Assembly: GCA_009691815.1 (NCBI GenBank)
Contig: SIAL01000065.1
Span: 1-11,793, forward strand
Source: Gemmataceae bacterium
GTDB lineage: Bacteria > Planctomycetota > Planctomycetia > Gemmatales > Gemmataceae
Direction of reading: 5' to 3'
DNA: 11,793 bases
Shown: positions 1 to 6,237 of the stretch, piece by piece
Position numbering within the stretch: the first letter of the stretch is position 1
How the letters are laid out: each line of letters starts with the position of its first letter
The notes under the pieces: generated by a model
Database searches by the model: none
Told to the model about the DNA's origin: nothing
What the model saw: only the letters and a program-made list of their open reading frames with translations
Position numbers and translations under genes: made by a program

Positions 1-66
1 TTGGGCAGCAAGGGGGAAAGCCTGCATCGCTCCAAAAACCAAACATAAAAGCCAATAACGATTCAT
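1..66 (-). CDS. Start of an unidentified exported protein (partial)
   Basis: Reading the minus strand from an ATG at 66 gives 22 codons without a stop before the window edge. The peptide begins MNRYWLLCLVFGAMQAF and continues PLAAQ. This is a basic n-region (Arg3), a hydrophobic core and a small-residue end (LAA), the shape of a type I Sec signal peptide, so the mature protein is probably exported. A purine-rich AAGGACT stretch (82-76 on the minus strand) sits about nine bases before the ATG and can serve as ribosome-binding site. The gene is divergent to the FG-GAP gene across a 399-base gap. Nothing beyond the signal peptide is visible, so no function can be given. The call rests on the start context and the peptide only. 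Confidence 0.6.
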   Translation of the reverse strand, partial: MNRYWLLCLVFGAMQAFPLAAQ

Positions 67-465
67 GGATGGAGTCCTTAAATAAAAATGGGGCTTAGCC
101 ATCATTTTGGCAAAGATTAGGTAAGACTTCAAGATTCACCGGCTGGGTAAACCTGCAAAATTGGATCGAGTGTGCAACTTTTTTCGGTTGTAACGATTAT
201 TTGCCCAGCCTTTTTTGAACCAATCCCCAGCGGAGTTTGCACGCAAGGATTTCTTAAGAGCGCCCCTCTTGACCTTGGAAAACCAAGCCTTTCCTGAGAT
301 TGGAACAAACCCATCGTCTGTTTCAAAAGGAGTGGGCGGCGGGGTTTTTATCCCCATTGCGTAAAAGTTGGCTTGGCCTTGGTGCTAGTCAACCCATGGT
401 TCCCGTGTACACTATTCCTCGAAGTGTCTTTCTCACCCTCCTCCTGTTCTTGGAGCTATCCCATC
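67..465. other. Divergent intergenic region
   Basis: This stretch separates the minus-strand gene starting at 66 from the plus-strand gene starting at 466, so it should hold promoters for both. Its clearest structure is the hairpin plus T-tract at 141-216, listed separately. A small hairpin, CTTGG-AAAA-CCAAG, lies at 274-287. On the plus strand TTGGCA (107-112) is followed 17 bases later by CAAGAT (130-135), a good -35 with a poor -10, so it is only a weak promoter candidate. Two overlapping minus-strand open frames (129-326 and 136-357) look non-coding. Nothing else stands out. Confidence 0.6.
141..216 (+). ncRNA. Candidate structured RNA or leader attenuator ending in a T-tract
   Basis: An 11-base-pair outer helix joins GGCTGGGTAAA (141-151) to TTTGCCCAGCC (200-210), with one G-U pair. 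Inside it ATCG (165-168) pairs with CGAT (194-197), and TGCAAC (173-178) pairs with GTTGTA (187-192, one G-U) around an eight-base loop. Six T residues (211-216) follow the outer helix directly, as in an intrinsic terminator. The apical distance is longer than in a simple terminator. No plus-strand gene lies upstream in the window, so the element may end a short independent RNA or act as an attenuator in a leader of the gene at 466. It matches no riboswitch class that I recognise. The pairing is read by eye and its expression is unknown. Confidence 0.4.
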
Positions 466-1689
466 ATGCGATTTATGACCTATTCCCGCTGGCTTTCCGG
501 TGCCTTAATTGGACTGGTGGCCGGATTTTCTTCCGCCGTGGAACCAAAAATTCCACCCGCGAAATTCACTCAAACAACACTCGACCCCAAGTTCAACTCC
601 GAGGGGGTTACGGTCGCCGACATCAACAAGGACGGGAAACTGGATGTCATCACAGGAGAGTTTTGGTACGAAGCCCCCTCGTGGAAAGCGCACCGAATTC
701 GACCCGCCAAAGCCGATTACAAGGATGGTTTACAGAGTTATTCCGACAGCTTTATGTGCTGGTCGGAAGATTTCAACAAGGATGGTTTCCCCGATGTGGG
801 CGTGATCAGTTTTCCGGGGAATCCCTGTTTCTGGTATGAAAACCCCAAAGAGGGAGAGGGCCTGTGGAAGGCTCACCAAATCTGGGATAGTGCCTGCAAT
901 GAAACTCCCCTTTATGCCGACCTTTTCAAGGATGGCAAAAAGGTATTGTTAATGGGTTTCCAACCGAAGGGAAGCCCCGGCAATCAGGGTCAAATGGGTT
1001 GGTTCACCCCCGGCGAAGATCCCAAAGCCACTTGGGATATGCACGCAATCAGCGTGCCCAGCGAAAAGGGCAAGGAAGTGCCCGGGACGCAAAAATTCAG
1101 CCACGGTCTTGGTGTGGGCGACCTCAATGGCGATGGCCGAAATGATGTCATTTGCACCGGCGGGTGGTGGGAACAACCCGAAGAGGGCCGTACCGCCAAG
1201 GGGCCATGGAAGTTTCATCCGGCCAATTTGGGCGAGGCTTGCGCGGACATGGTGGTGATCGATGTCGATGGCGATGGATTGAATGACATCATCAGCAGTT
1301 CCGCCCACAAGTTTGGTATTTGGGCCCACATTCAGCGAAAAGGGGGTGTTAATCCCACCTTTACCAAGCAAGTTCTTTTTCCTGAACTTGTTTCGGAAAC
1401 CCATGCCCTGCATTTGGTTGACTTGGACAAAGATGGCATTCCCGATGTGGTTACCGGAAAGCGCTGGTGGTCACACGGTCGCTCTGAGCCCGGCAGCGAC
1501 AAGAGTCCCACCATCAATTTCCTGAAAGGGAGCAAGAACAGCTCGGGCGAGTACAAGTTGACCCCCTTGGTAATCGGCAAAGAATCAGGCGTTGGTACTC
1601 AATTCGCCATCATTGACTTGGATGGCAACGGCAAACTGGATGTGGTTACTTCCAATAAAAAGGGTGTTTTTATCCACCTTCAGGATTAA
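466..1689 (+). CDS. Exported FG-GAP/VCBS repeat beta-propeller protein
   Basis: This encodes 407 residues. ATG at 466 is chosen over an upstream in-frame TTG (373) because GGAG lies ten bases before it and the product then starts with a signal peptide: Arg2 and Arg8, a hydrophobic stretch SGALIGLVAG (11-20), and a likely cleavage after FSSA (residue 24). The TTG start would add 31 residues in front of this. The mature part has seven repeats of about 45-60 residues. Six carry the Ca-binding loop D-x-[DN]-x-[DN]-G-x-x-D, at about residues 52-60 (DINKDGKLD), 102-110, 219-227, 266-274, 319-327 and 384-392; a degenerate one lies near 152. This fits a seven-bladed integrin-like propeller that uses Ca to hold the blades. 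Such proteins are abundant in planctomycetes and are usually of unknown function, possibly binding carbohydrate or protein outside the cytoplasm. No catalytic domain is attached. It is separated from the next gene by a terminator, so it is probably its own transcription unit. Confidence 0.85.
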   Translation: MRFMTYSRWLSGALIGLVAGFSSAVEPKIPPAKFTQTTLDPKFNSEGVTVADINKDGKLDVITGEFWYEAPSWKAHRIRPAKADYKDGLQSYSDSFMCWSEDFNKDGFPDVGVISFPGNPCFWYENPKEGEGLWKAHQIWDSACNETPLYADLFKDGKKVLLMGFQPKGSPGNQGQMGWFTPGEDPKATWDMHAISVPSEKGKEVPGTQKFSHGLGVGDLNGDGRNDVICTGGWWEQPEEGRTAKGPWKFHPANLGEACADMVVIDVDGDGLNDIISSSAHKFGIWAHIQRKGGVNPTFTKQVLFPELVSETHALHLVDLDKDGIPDVVTGKRWWSHGRSEPGSDKSPTINFLKGSKNSSGEYKLTPLVIGKESGVGTQFAIIDLDGNGKLDVVTSNKKGVFIHLQD

Positions 1690-1706
1690 GTAACCTTTAT
1701 TTAGAC

Positions 1707-1742
1707 AGGGTGGCGACGAAAATAGTTCGCCGCCACCTTTTT
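1707..1742 (+). terminator. Rho-independent terminator of the FG-GAP gene
   Basis: The stem GGTGGCGACGAA (1709-1720) pairs with TTCGCCGCCACC (1726-1737) with a single A-C mismatch, closes a five-base loop AATAG, and runs straight into TTTTT (1738-1742). A1707 and G1708 can extend the stem into the T-tract. It begins about 18 bases after the stop codon at 1689. It separates the propeller gene from the amidohydrolase gene. Confidence 0.9.
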
Positions 1743-1783
1743 AATCGACCTTAAAACCAAGGTAATCGACCTTAAAACCAAGG
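1742..1783 (+). repeat. Perfect 21-bp tandem duplication, possible double operator
   Basis: Two identical 21-base units (1742-1762 and 1763-1783) stand head to tail between the terminator and the amidohydrolase start at 1811. Each unit holds CCTTAAAACCAAGG, which is CCTT and AAGG as inverted arms around six bases; in the first copy the arms extend to ACCTT/AAGGT. A period of 21 bases is two turns of B-DNA, so two protein dimers could sit on the same face. It may be a doubled regulator site or simply a recent slippage duplication; the sequence alone does not decide. Confidence 0.85.
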
Positions 1784-1810
1784 ACACTTTTACCGATCCA
1801 GGAGATTGCC

Positions 1811-3103
1811 ATGGTTGGTGCTTTCGTTTTGCTCTGTTTGGGTGCGGAACCCCTCCCCCCAAAAGTTACCCAAGCGGTAGCCTCCCAAATGGCCTCTTTG
1901 GTTCGGGATTATAACCACCTCCATCAAAACCCGGAATTAAGCCTTCAAGAGGTTAAAACCGCTGCCTTCCTTGCCGAGAAAATGCGTGCTTTGGGTTTTG
2001 AAGTTACCGAAAAGGTAGGCGGAACCGGTGTCGTTTGTGTTATGAAAAATGGCCAAGGGCCCGTGGTTCTGGTCCGAACCGACACCGATGCCCTACCCAT
2101 TCTTGAACGAACCGGGTTGGACATTTCCAGCAGGGCACAGGGCAAAAATCCCGCTGGGGAGGCTGTCCCCGTCATGCACGCTTGTGGCCATGACATTCAT
2201 ATGACTTCATGGTTAGGGGCTGCGACGATTTTAGCCCAAGACAAAGACCTTTGGCAGGGAACCTTGGTCTTTATTGCGCAACCCGCCGAGGAGATCGGGG
2301 TTGGCGCAAGGGCGATGCTTGCCGATGGGCTTTTCACCCGTTTTCCCAAACCGGATTTTGCTTTCGCCCTCCATGTGGATGGGACCATTCCCCACGGGGA
2401 AATCGCCTATTCGGTTGGTCCGGCCCTCGCCAATGTCGATTCGGTTGACATTACCGTCAAGGGAAAAGGGGGGCATGGATCGCAGCCGCATCGATGCGTC
2501 GATCCCATTGTTTTGGGTGCAAAAATTGTCCTTGGTCTGCAAACAATTGTCAGTCGAGAAAATGACCCCTTCCAACCCGCCGTAATCACGGTGGGATCTT
2601 TTCATGGTGGGACCAAACACAATATCATTCCCGGTGAGGTGAAGCTCCAAATTACGGTTCGGTCCTTTTCCGATGAGGTCAGGGCCCGGCTTTTAGAGGG
2701 GATTCGGCGCACCGCAAAAGGCGAGGCGATTGCCGCGGGTGCCCCTGAACCGTTGGTGGAAATCCGTGATCATGAATTCACCCCCGCCCTCATCAATGAC
2801 ACCGTTTTGGCCACGGAAACGGCTCAAACCCTTGGAGCCACTTTTGGAACGGACCGGGTAAAAGTTCGGGCCCCTATTCTGGGGGGAGAAGATTTCAGTC
2901 GCTATGGCCGGGCGGGTGTCCCTGTTTTTATGTGGTTTGTAGGAACCGCAAGCCCGGAAGCCGTTGCCAAGGCCAAGGGACCTGGTGGGGTGGCTCCCCC
3001 TTCGCTACACTCCGAGTTTTTCGCTCCGGTGGCACAGCCCACCATCGAGGTTGGCGTGAAATCGTTGGTTAGCGCGGTCCTTTCCAAGACGAAAAAAAAA
3101 TAG
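1811..3103 (+). CDS. M20D-family amidohydrolase (N-acyl amino acid / hippurate hydrolase type)
   Basis: The 430-residue product has the marks of zinc-dependent M20 amidohydrolases, which cleave amide bonds of N-acyl or N-aryl amino acids. HACGHD (123-128) supplies a Cys and a His ligand, PAEE (158-161) the catalytic Glu and a ligand, His188 in ALHVD another, and GGEDF (358-362) with SLHSEFF (399-404) the C-terminal ligand His. GKGGHGSQPH (218-227) belongs to the dimerisation domain. RTDTDALPI (89-97) has Thr where many relatives have Ala. Length is normal for M20D. ATG 1811 is secure: AGGAG lies six bases upstream, a stop occurs in frame at 1763 and no other start lies between. The N-terminus MVGAFVLLCLGAEPLP is hydrophobic but very short and lacks a basic residue, so export is uncertain. 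The gene stands 222 bases before the catabolic operon on the same strand and may supply its substrate, but could be independent. The exact substrate cannot be read. Confidence 0.9.
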   Translation: MVGAFVLLCLGAEPLPPKVTQAVASQMASLVRDYNHLHQNPELSLQEVKTAAFLAEKMRALGFEVTEKVGGTGVVCVMKNGQGPVVLVRTDTDALPILERTGLDISSRAQGKNPAGEAVPVMHACGHDIHMTSWLGAATILAQDKDLWQGTLVFIAQPAEEIGVGARAMLADGLFTRFPKPDFAFALHVDGTIPHGEIAYSVGPALANVDSVDITVKGKGGHGSQPHRCVDPIVLGAKIVLGLQTIVSRENDPFQPAVITVGSFHGGTKHNIIPGEVKLQITVRSFSDEVRARLLEGIRRTAKGEAIAAGAPEPLVEIRDHEFTPALINDTVLATETAQTLGATFGTDRVKVRAPILGGEDFSRYGRAGVPVFMWFVGTASPEAVAKAKGPGGVAPPSLHSEFFAPVAQPTIEVGVKSLVSAVLSKTKKK

Positions 3104-3325
3104 CCTTTGGCTAAGCAAACTCTTGGAAATTGGATTCTTACCAAGGGAAGGGAATCTATGCTTGTCCAATGCCTGACACCCGCTAATTCAATAAGAGGAC
3201 TTCTCCCGTTTGGTCCTGCCGCTCGGTTCAAAAAACGCTTTTACCAAGTGTTGTTGACCCATCGGGAGCTTGGTCCCCTGCCCCAATCCTGCGCCACCTA
3301 AAGGCTCCACCAATAGAGTGCCCGA
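3104..3325. other. Gap before the catabolic operon, likely promoter region
   Basis: This 222-base gap is the largest on the right side of the window and is the likely place for the operon promoter. I find no clear sigma70-type -35/-10 pair; TTGACC at 3254-3259 has no matching -10. ACCAAG (3243-3248) and CTTGGT (3269-3274) form an inverted repeat with a 20-base spacer, and a weak pairing CTTGG/CCAAG lies near 3122-3145; neither is followed by a T-tract. An open frame of 47 codons from ATG 3159 to TAA 3301 has purines before it but a product with no recognisable feature, so I do not call it a gene. Confidence 0.5.
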
Positions 3326-4279
3326 ATGCAACTTGTAATTACCGATTACACCTTTCCAGACCTTTCCATTGAGGAACAAATTTTTTCGGGCACCGGGTTT
3401 ACCCTTGTTTCCGGTCAGGCAAAAACACCCGAAGCCCTGATACCCCTGGTAAAAAACGCCGACGCGGTCATCACCCAATTTGCCCCTGTCAATGCTTCGG
3501 TGATCGAGGCCATGGAACGAGCCAAAGTAATCGTTCGCTACGGGATTGGGGTGGATAATGTGGATCTCAAAGCCGCCCGTTCCAAAGGAATTCCCGTTTG
3601 CAATGTCCCTGATTATTGCATAGATGAGGTTGCCGACCACACCCTTGCTTTTCTGTTGGCAACTACCCGGCAGGTTGTGCCTCACTCGGTTGGGATCCAT
3701 GCCGGAAAATGGTGTTTGGCAACCCCCATTAGCGGAATCAAAGCCCTAAGGGATATGACGGTGGGTGTCGTCGGATTTGGAAGAATTGGCAGAGAAGTTG
3801 TGGCCCGCTTAAAGGCCTTCAAATGCCGAATTCTGGTTCATGACCCGGTTGTCGATCCGAGCCAAATTGCCATGGTGGGGGCGGAACCGGCAACCTTTTC
3901 TGAAATCCTTAACACCTGTGATGCAATTACCCTGCATTGTCCTTCCACCGATAAAACTCGGGGGATCATTGGCCCCGAAGCGTTGAGCAAGATGAAACCG
4001 GGAGCCATCCTGATTAACTTGGCGCGGGGGGATTTGGTTCAACCAGATGCCTTGGTCGAGGCGTTGAAATCGGGCCGACTCGGGGGGGCTGCCCTGGATG
4101 TTTTCTCGCCGGAACCCATTCCAACAGGCCATCCGATCCTTGGCATGACAAATGTAATCCTGGCGCCCCATATTGCCTCCGTGAGTGTGCCCGCCGTTCG
4201 CAAATTACGAGAAACCGCGGCGGGCCTTGCGCTATCCGCCCTTCGGGGTGAAGTCCCTGCCAATATTGTTAATGCTTAA
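3326..4279 (+). CDS. NAD-dependent D-2-hydroxyacid dehydrogenase (PGDH-like, no ACT domain)
   Basis: The 317-residue protein belongs to the D-isomer-specific 2-hydroxyacid dehydrogenases, which interconvert 2-hydroxy acids and 2-oxo acids with NAD(H). The catalytic domain is split (about 1-100 and 288-317) around a Rossmann domain. GFGRIG (150-155) is the dinucleotide loop and Asp173 in VHDP, at the end of the second strand, favours NAD over NADP. The catalytic triad is present: Arg234 in NLARGDL, Glu263 in SPEPI and His282 in APHIASVS. RYGIGVDNVD (71-80) is the substrate-side loop. It is like phosphoglycerate dehydrogenase in sequence style but lacks the C-terminal regulatory domains of SerA, and its operon context argues for catabolism, not serine synthesis. 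The ribosome-binding site is weak (AGAG about six bases before ATG). It is the first gene of the operon; the next starts 20 bases after its stop. The acid it acts on is not known. Confidence 0.9.
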   Translation: MQLVITDYTFPDLSIEEQIFSGTGFTLVSGQAKTPEALIPLVKNADAVITQFAPVNASVIEAMERAKVIVRYGIGVDNVDLKAARSKGIPVCNVPDYCIDEVADHTLAFLLATTRQVVPHSVGIHAGKWCLATPISGIKALRDMTVGVVGFGRIGREVVARLKAFKCRILVHDPVVDPSQIAMVGAEPATFSEILNTCDAITLHCPSTDKTRGIIGPEALSKMKPGAILINLARGDLVQPDALVEALKSGRLGGAALDVFSPEPIPTGHPILGMTNVILAPHIASVSVPAVRKLRETAAGLALSALRGEVPANIVNA

Positions 4280-4299
4280 GCAGGATTTTTGAGGATCCC

Positions 4300-5385
4300 A
4301 TGTCCACCCCACCCCCATTTATGAAACCATTGCGGATATTGCCCACTCTGCTTGACGGTTTTTGTCGAGAAGCCCTCGCGGCGGTGGGATTAAGCAAAAC
4401 CAATCAGGCGACCGTTTCGTCAGCGTTGGTTTTGGCCGACTCGATGGGTGTTTTTACCCATGGAACCAAACTGCTGATTGGCTATCTCAAACGCCTTCAA
4501 GGGGGTGGATACCAAGCCCATGGCCTACCCAAGGTCGAACGCGAAGGTCCGGCTTGGGCGGTTGTCGATGGCGCCCATGCATTGGGACAAATCGGAGGTA
4601 CATTCGCCATGAATTTGGCAGTGGAAAAAGCCCGGACTTGTGGCGTCGCTTATGTGGGTCTGAAAAATACCGGTCACATTGGGGCGGCGGGATATTATGC
4701 GGTTTTAGCCGCGCAAAAGGATATGGCGGGAATGGTTTTAGGCAACGATATGCCCAGTGTCGCCGCCCCGGGTTCCCGAGGTCCCGTTTTGGGAAGCAAC
4801 CCCCTAGCCTATGCGGTTCCGGTTCCCGGGGGTGATCCCATCCTTTTGGATATGGCCACATCCGCCGTGGCCGGTGGGAAAGTTTATGCCGCCTACCAAA
4901 GGGGCGAACCCATTCAAGATACTTGGCTCATAGGTCACGATGGTAAACCAACCACCGATGGAAGCCTTTATCCTCATCACGCCGCCCTTGCCCCGATGGC
5001 GGGTCACAAAGGCTATGGGATCGCCCTTTGGGCCGAGATCCTTTCCGGCGTGATTCCGGGGGGCGCCGTAACTTGGCAAGTGGGCAGTTGGATGTTTGAT
5101 GAACCTTCCAAACCATCGCTGCACAATGCGTCCTTTTTGGCGATAGATGTCATGGCCATGTCCAGTCCCGAAATCTACTCAAAAAAGATCCAAAATTTGG
5201 TTCATGAGATCCAAAACAGCCCGCCCGCCGAACTCTCCACCCCCGTCATCCTTCCAGGACAAAGGGAATGGGCGCAAAAACGATCCTCGGACCAACTAGG
5301 GATTCCATTGCCTGAGGATGTTCTGGCCAAACTGGATCAGGTGGCCAAGGAATGGAACCTCAACACCCCATGGCCCCGTGCTTAG
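4300..5385 (+). CDS. Malate/L-lactate dehydrogenase family (Ldh_2) oxidoreductase
   Basis: The 361-residue protein belongs to the non-Rossmann Ldh_2/MDH2 family, which includes ureidoglycolate dehydrogenase, 2,3-diketo-L-gulonate reductase (YiaK), (R)-sulfolactate dehydrogenase and piperideine-2-carboxylate reductase. These move hydride between NAD(P)H and 2-oxo or 2-imino acids. Seen are GVFTHG (50-55) with the conserved His54, NTGHIGAAGYYA (123-134) with His126, LGSNPLAYAVP (164-174), LDMATSAVAGGKV (183-195) and GHKGYG (235-240). Usual family members read GTNP, so GSNP is a mild change. Length is normal. ATG 4300 has GAGG five bases before it; a second ATG at 4321 is possible and would remove seven residues. 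It follows the D-2-hydroxyacid dehydrogenase by 20 bases. The two enzymes have unrelated folds and may serve opposite stereoisomers or successive steps. The substrate is not identifiable from sequence. Confidence 0.88.
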   Translation: MSTPPPFMKPLRILPTLLDGFCREALAAVGLSKTNQATVSSALVLADSMGVFTHGTKLLIGYLKRLQGGGYQAHGLPKVEREGPAWAVVDGAHALGQIGGTFAMNLAVEKARTCGVAYVGLKNTGHIGAAGYYAVLAAQKDMAGMVLGNDMPSVAAPGSRGPVLGSNPLAYAVPVPGGDPILLDMATSAVAGGKVYAAYQRGEPIQDTWLIGHDGKPTTDGSLYPHHAALAPMAGHKGYGIALWAEILSGVIPGGAVTWQVGSWMFDEPSKPSLHNASFLAIDVMAMSSPEIYSKKIQNLVHEIQNSPPAELSTPVILPGQREWAQKRSSDQLGIPLPEDVLAKLDQVAKEWNLNTPWPRA

Positions 5386-5425
5386 GATTGTTGACTTTTA
5401 GGTAGTTTTAACGCAGGAGTTTGTT

Positions 5426-6235
5426 ATGAAATTGATTCGGCATATTGATGGATCCGGGGCCAAGGCTTATGCCCGCCTTCATGAAAATGGTTCGTACACC
5501 AAGATCGAAGGATGCCCCTTTGGTGAATACAAGGATTCCGGCGAATCGGTGGCACCCGGAAAAATTCTCGCCCCGGTTGAGCCACGCGACATCCTTTGTA
5601 TTGGTCTAAATTATCGTCGCCACGCCGAAGAAGGCAAGCAAGCCCTGCCTGAACATCCGGTACTTTTCATGAAGAATTCGGGGGCGGTGCAAAACCCGGG
5701 CGATCCCATTGTTTTGCCCGGAACACTGAAATCCGATTCGGTCGATTATGAATGCGAATTGGCGGTGATCATCGGCAAGAATTGCCACAATGTTTCCAAG
5801 AAGGATGCTCTTAAATATGTTTTGGGCTATACCTGCGCCAACGATGTCAGCGCAAGGGACTGGCAAAAAAACGGCGGGGGCGGGCAATGGTGTCGCGGCA
5901 AAACCTTTGCCACCTTCTGTCCCTTGGGACCTGTGCTGGTCACGACCGATGAAATCCAAAATCCAAATGCCCTTGGAATTCGCACCATCCTAAATGGCAA
6001 GACGATGCAGGATTGGAACACCAATGACATGATTTTCGATGTGCCTAGCATTATTGAATTTCTCTCGGCAAGCACCATGCTACGCAAAGGAACGGTGATC
6101 TTAACCGGCACCCCGCACGGAGTGGGTTTTGCCCAAAATCCGCCCGTATTTCTCAAGGCGGGAGACCTTGTTAGCATTGAAATCGATGGCATTGGCACGC
6201 TTACCAATCCCGTGGTGGAGGAAAAGACCTCCTAA
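5426..6235 (+). CDS. FAH-family hydrolase (acylpyruvase / diketo-deoxy sugar acid hydrolase type)
   Basis: This 269-residue protein is of the fumarylacetoacetate hydrolase superfamily, whose members use Mg or Mn to cleave or decarboxylate beta-diketo acids. Metal ligands appear as Glu109 and Glu111 in VDYECELAVIIGK (106-118) and Asp140 in CANDVSARDWQ (137-147). NYRRHAEE (62-69) carries the catalytic His66, RGKTFATFCPLGP (157-169) holds the conserved Lys159, and TGTPHGVG (227-234) is the usual C-terminal motif. The N-terminal 50 residues form the small FAH_N-like part. In the L-rhamnonate and L-fuconate routes a relative splits 2,4-diketo-3-deoxy acids into pyruvate and lactate; that role fits here with an SDR downstream, but acylpyruvase or oxaloacetate decarboxylase activity is equally compatible with the motifs. 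ATG 5426 has AGGAG six bases upstream. Its stop overlaps the kinase start by one base. Confidence 0.88.
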   Translation: MKLIRHIDGSGAKAYARLHENGSYTKIEGCPFGEYKDSGESVAPGKILAPVEPRDILCIGLNYRRHAEEGKQALPEHPVLFMKNSGAVQNPGDPIVLPGTLKSDSVDYECELAVIIGKNCHNVSKKDALKYVLGYTCANDVSARDWQKNGGGGQWCRGKTFATFCPLGPVLVTTDEIQNPNALGIRTILNGKTMQDWNTNDMIFDVPSIIEFLSASTMLRKGTVILTGTPHGVGFAQNPPVFLKAGDLVSIEIDGIGTLTNPVVEEKTS

Positions 6236-6237
6236 TG
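6217..6237 (+). promoter_or_regulatory. Hairpin covering the kinase ribosome-binding site at a TAATG overlap
   Basis: GGAGG (6217-6221), the only Shine-Dalgarno-like sequence before the kinase ATG, pairs perfectly with CCTCC (6228-6232) around AAAAGA. The stop/start TAATG (6233-6237) follows directly. A ribosome finishing the FAH gene would open this helix and could reinitiate, so kinase output should depend on translation of the upstream gene. The spacing from GGAGG to the ATG is 13 bases in linear form, which is long. Confidence 0.5.

Noticed and set aside
136..357. Minus-strand open frame of 73 codons in the divergent intergenic region, and an overlapping one at 129-326
   Set aside because: No ribosome-binding site before the ATG at 357, low-complexity basic product without recognisable motifs, and the frames overlap the structured element at 141-216.
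373..465. TTG start at 373 extending the FG-GAP protein by 31 residues
   Set aside because: It would bury the signal peptide behind an unrelated segment, and GGAG plus ATG at 466 is a better start.
300..839. 179-codon plus-strand frame overlapping the FG-GAP gene
   Set aside because: Arg- and Gly-rich frame-shifted shadow of the propeller gene; the Ca-loop repeats are in the other frame.
949..1413. 154-codon antisense frame within the FG-GAP gene, and similar antisense frames at 2231-2650 and 3188-3700
   Set aside because: They are mirror frames of well-supported genes with no family motifs or start signals of their own.
3091..3100. Run of nine A at the end of the amidohydrolase gene as a programmed frameshift site
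   Set aside because: It encodes a terminal Lys stretch just before the stop; slippage there would change only the last residues and there is no downstream coding frame to join.
3243..3274. Inverted repeat ACCAAG/CTTGGT as an operator
   Set aside because: Six-base arms with a 20-base spacer are expected by chance at this frequency; kept only as a remark in the gap entry.
3159..3301. Possible 47-codon leader peptide before the operon
   Set aside because: It has purines before the ATG, but its composition is not protein-like, and no attenuator hairpin with a T-tract follows it.
3326..5385. Specific assignment to sulfolactate degradation
   Set aside because: The enzyme pair fits by family only; no sulfo-lyase or sulfonate transporter is visible.
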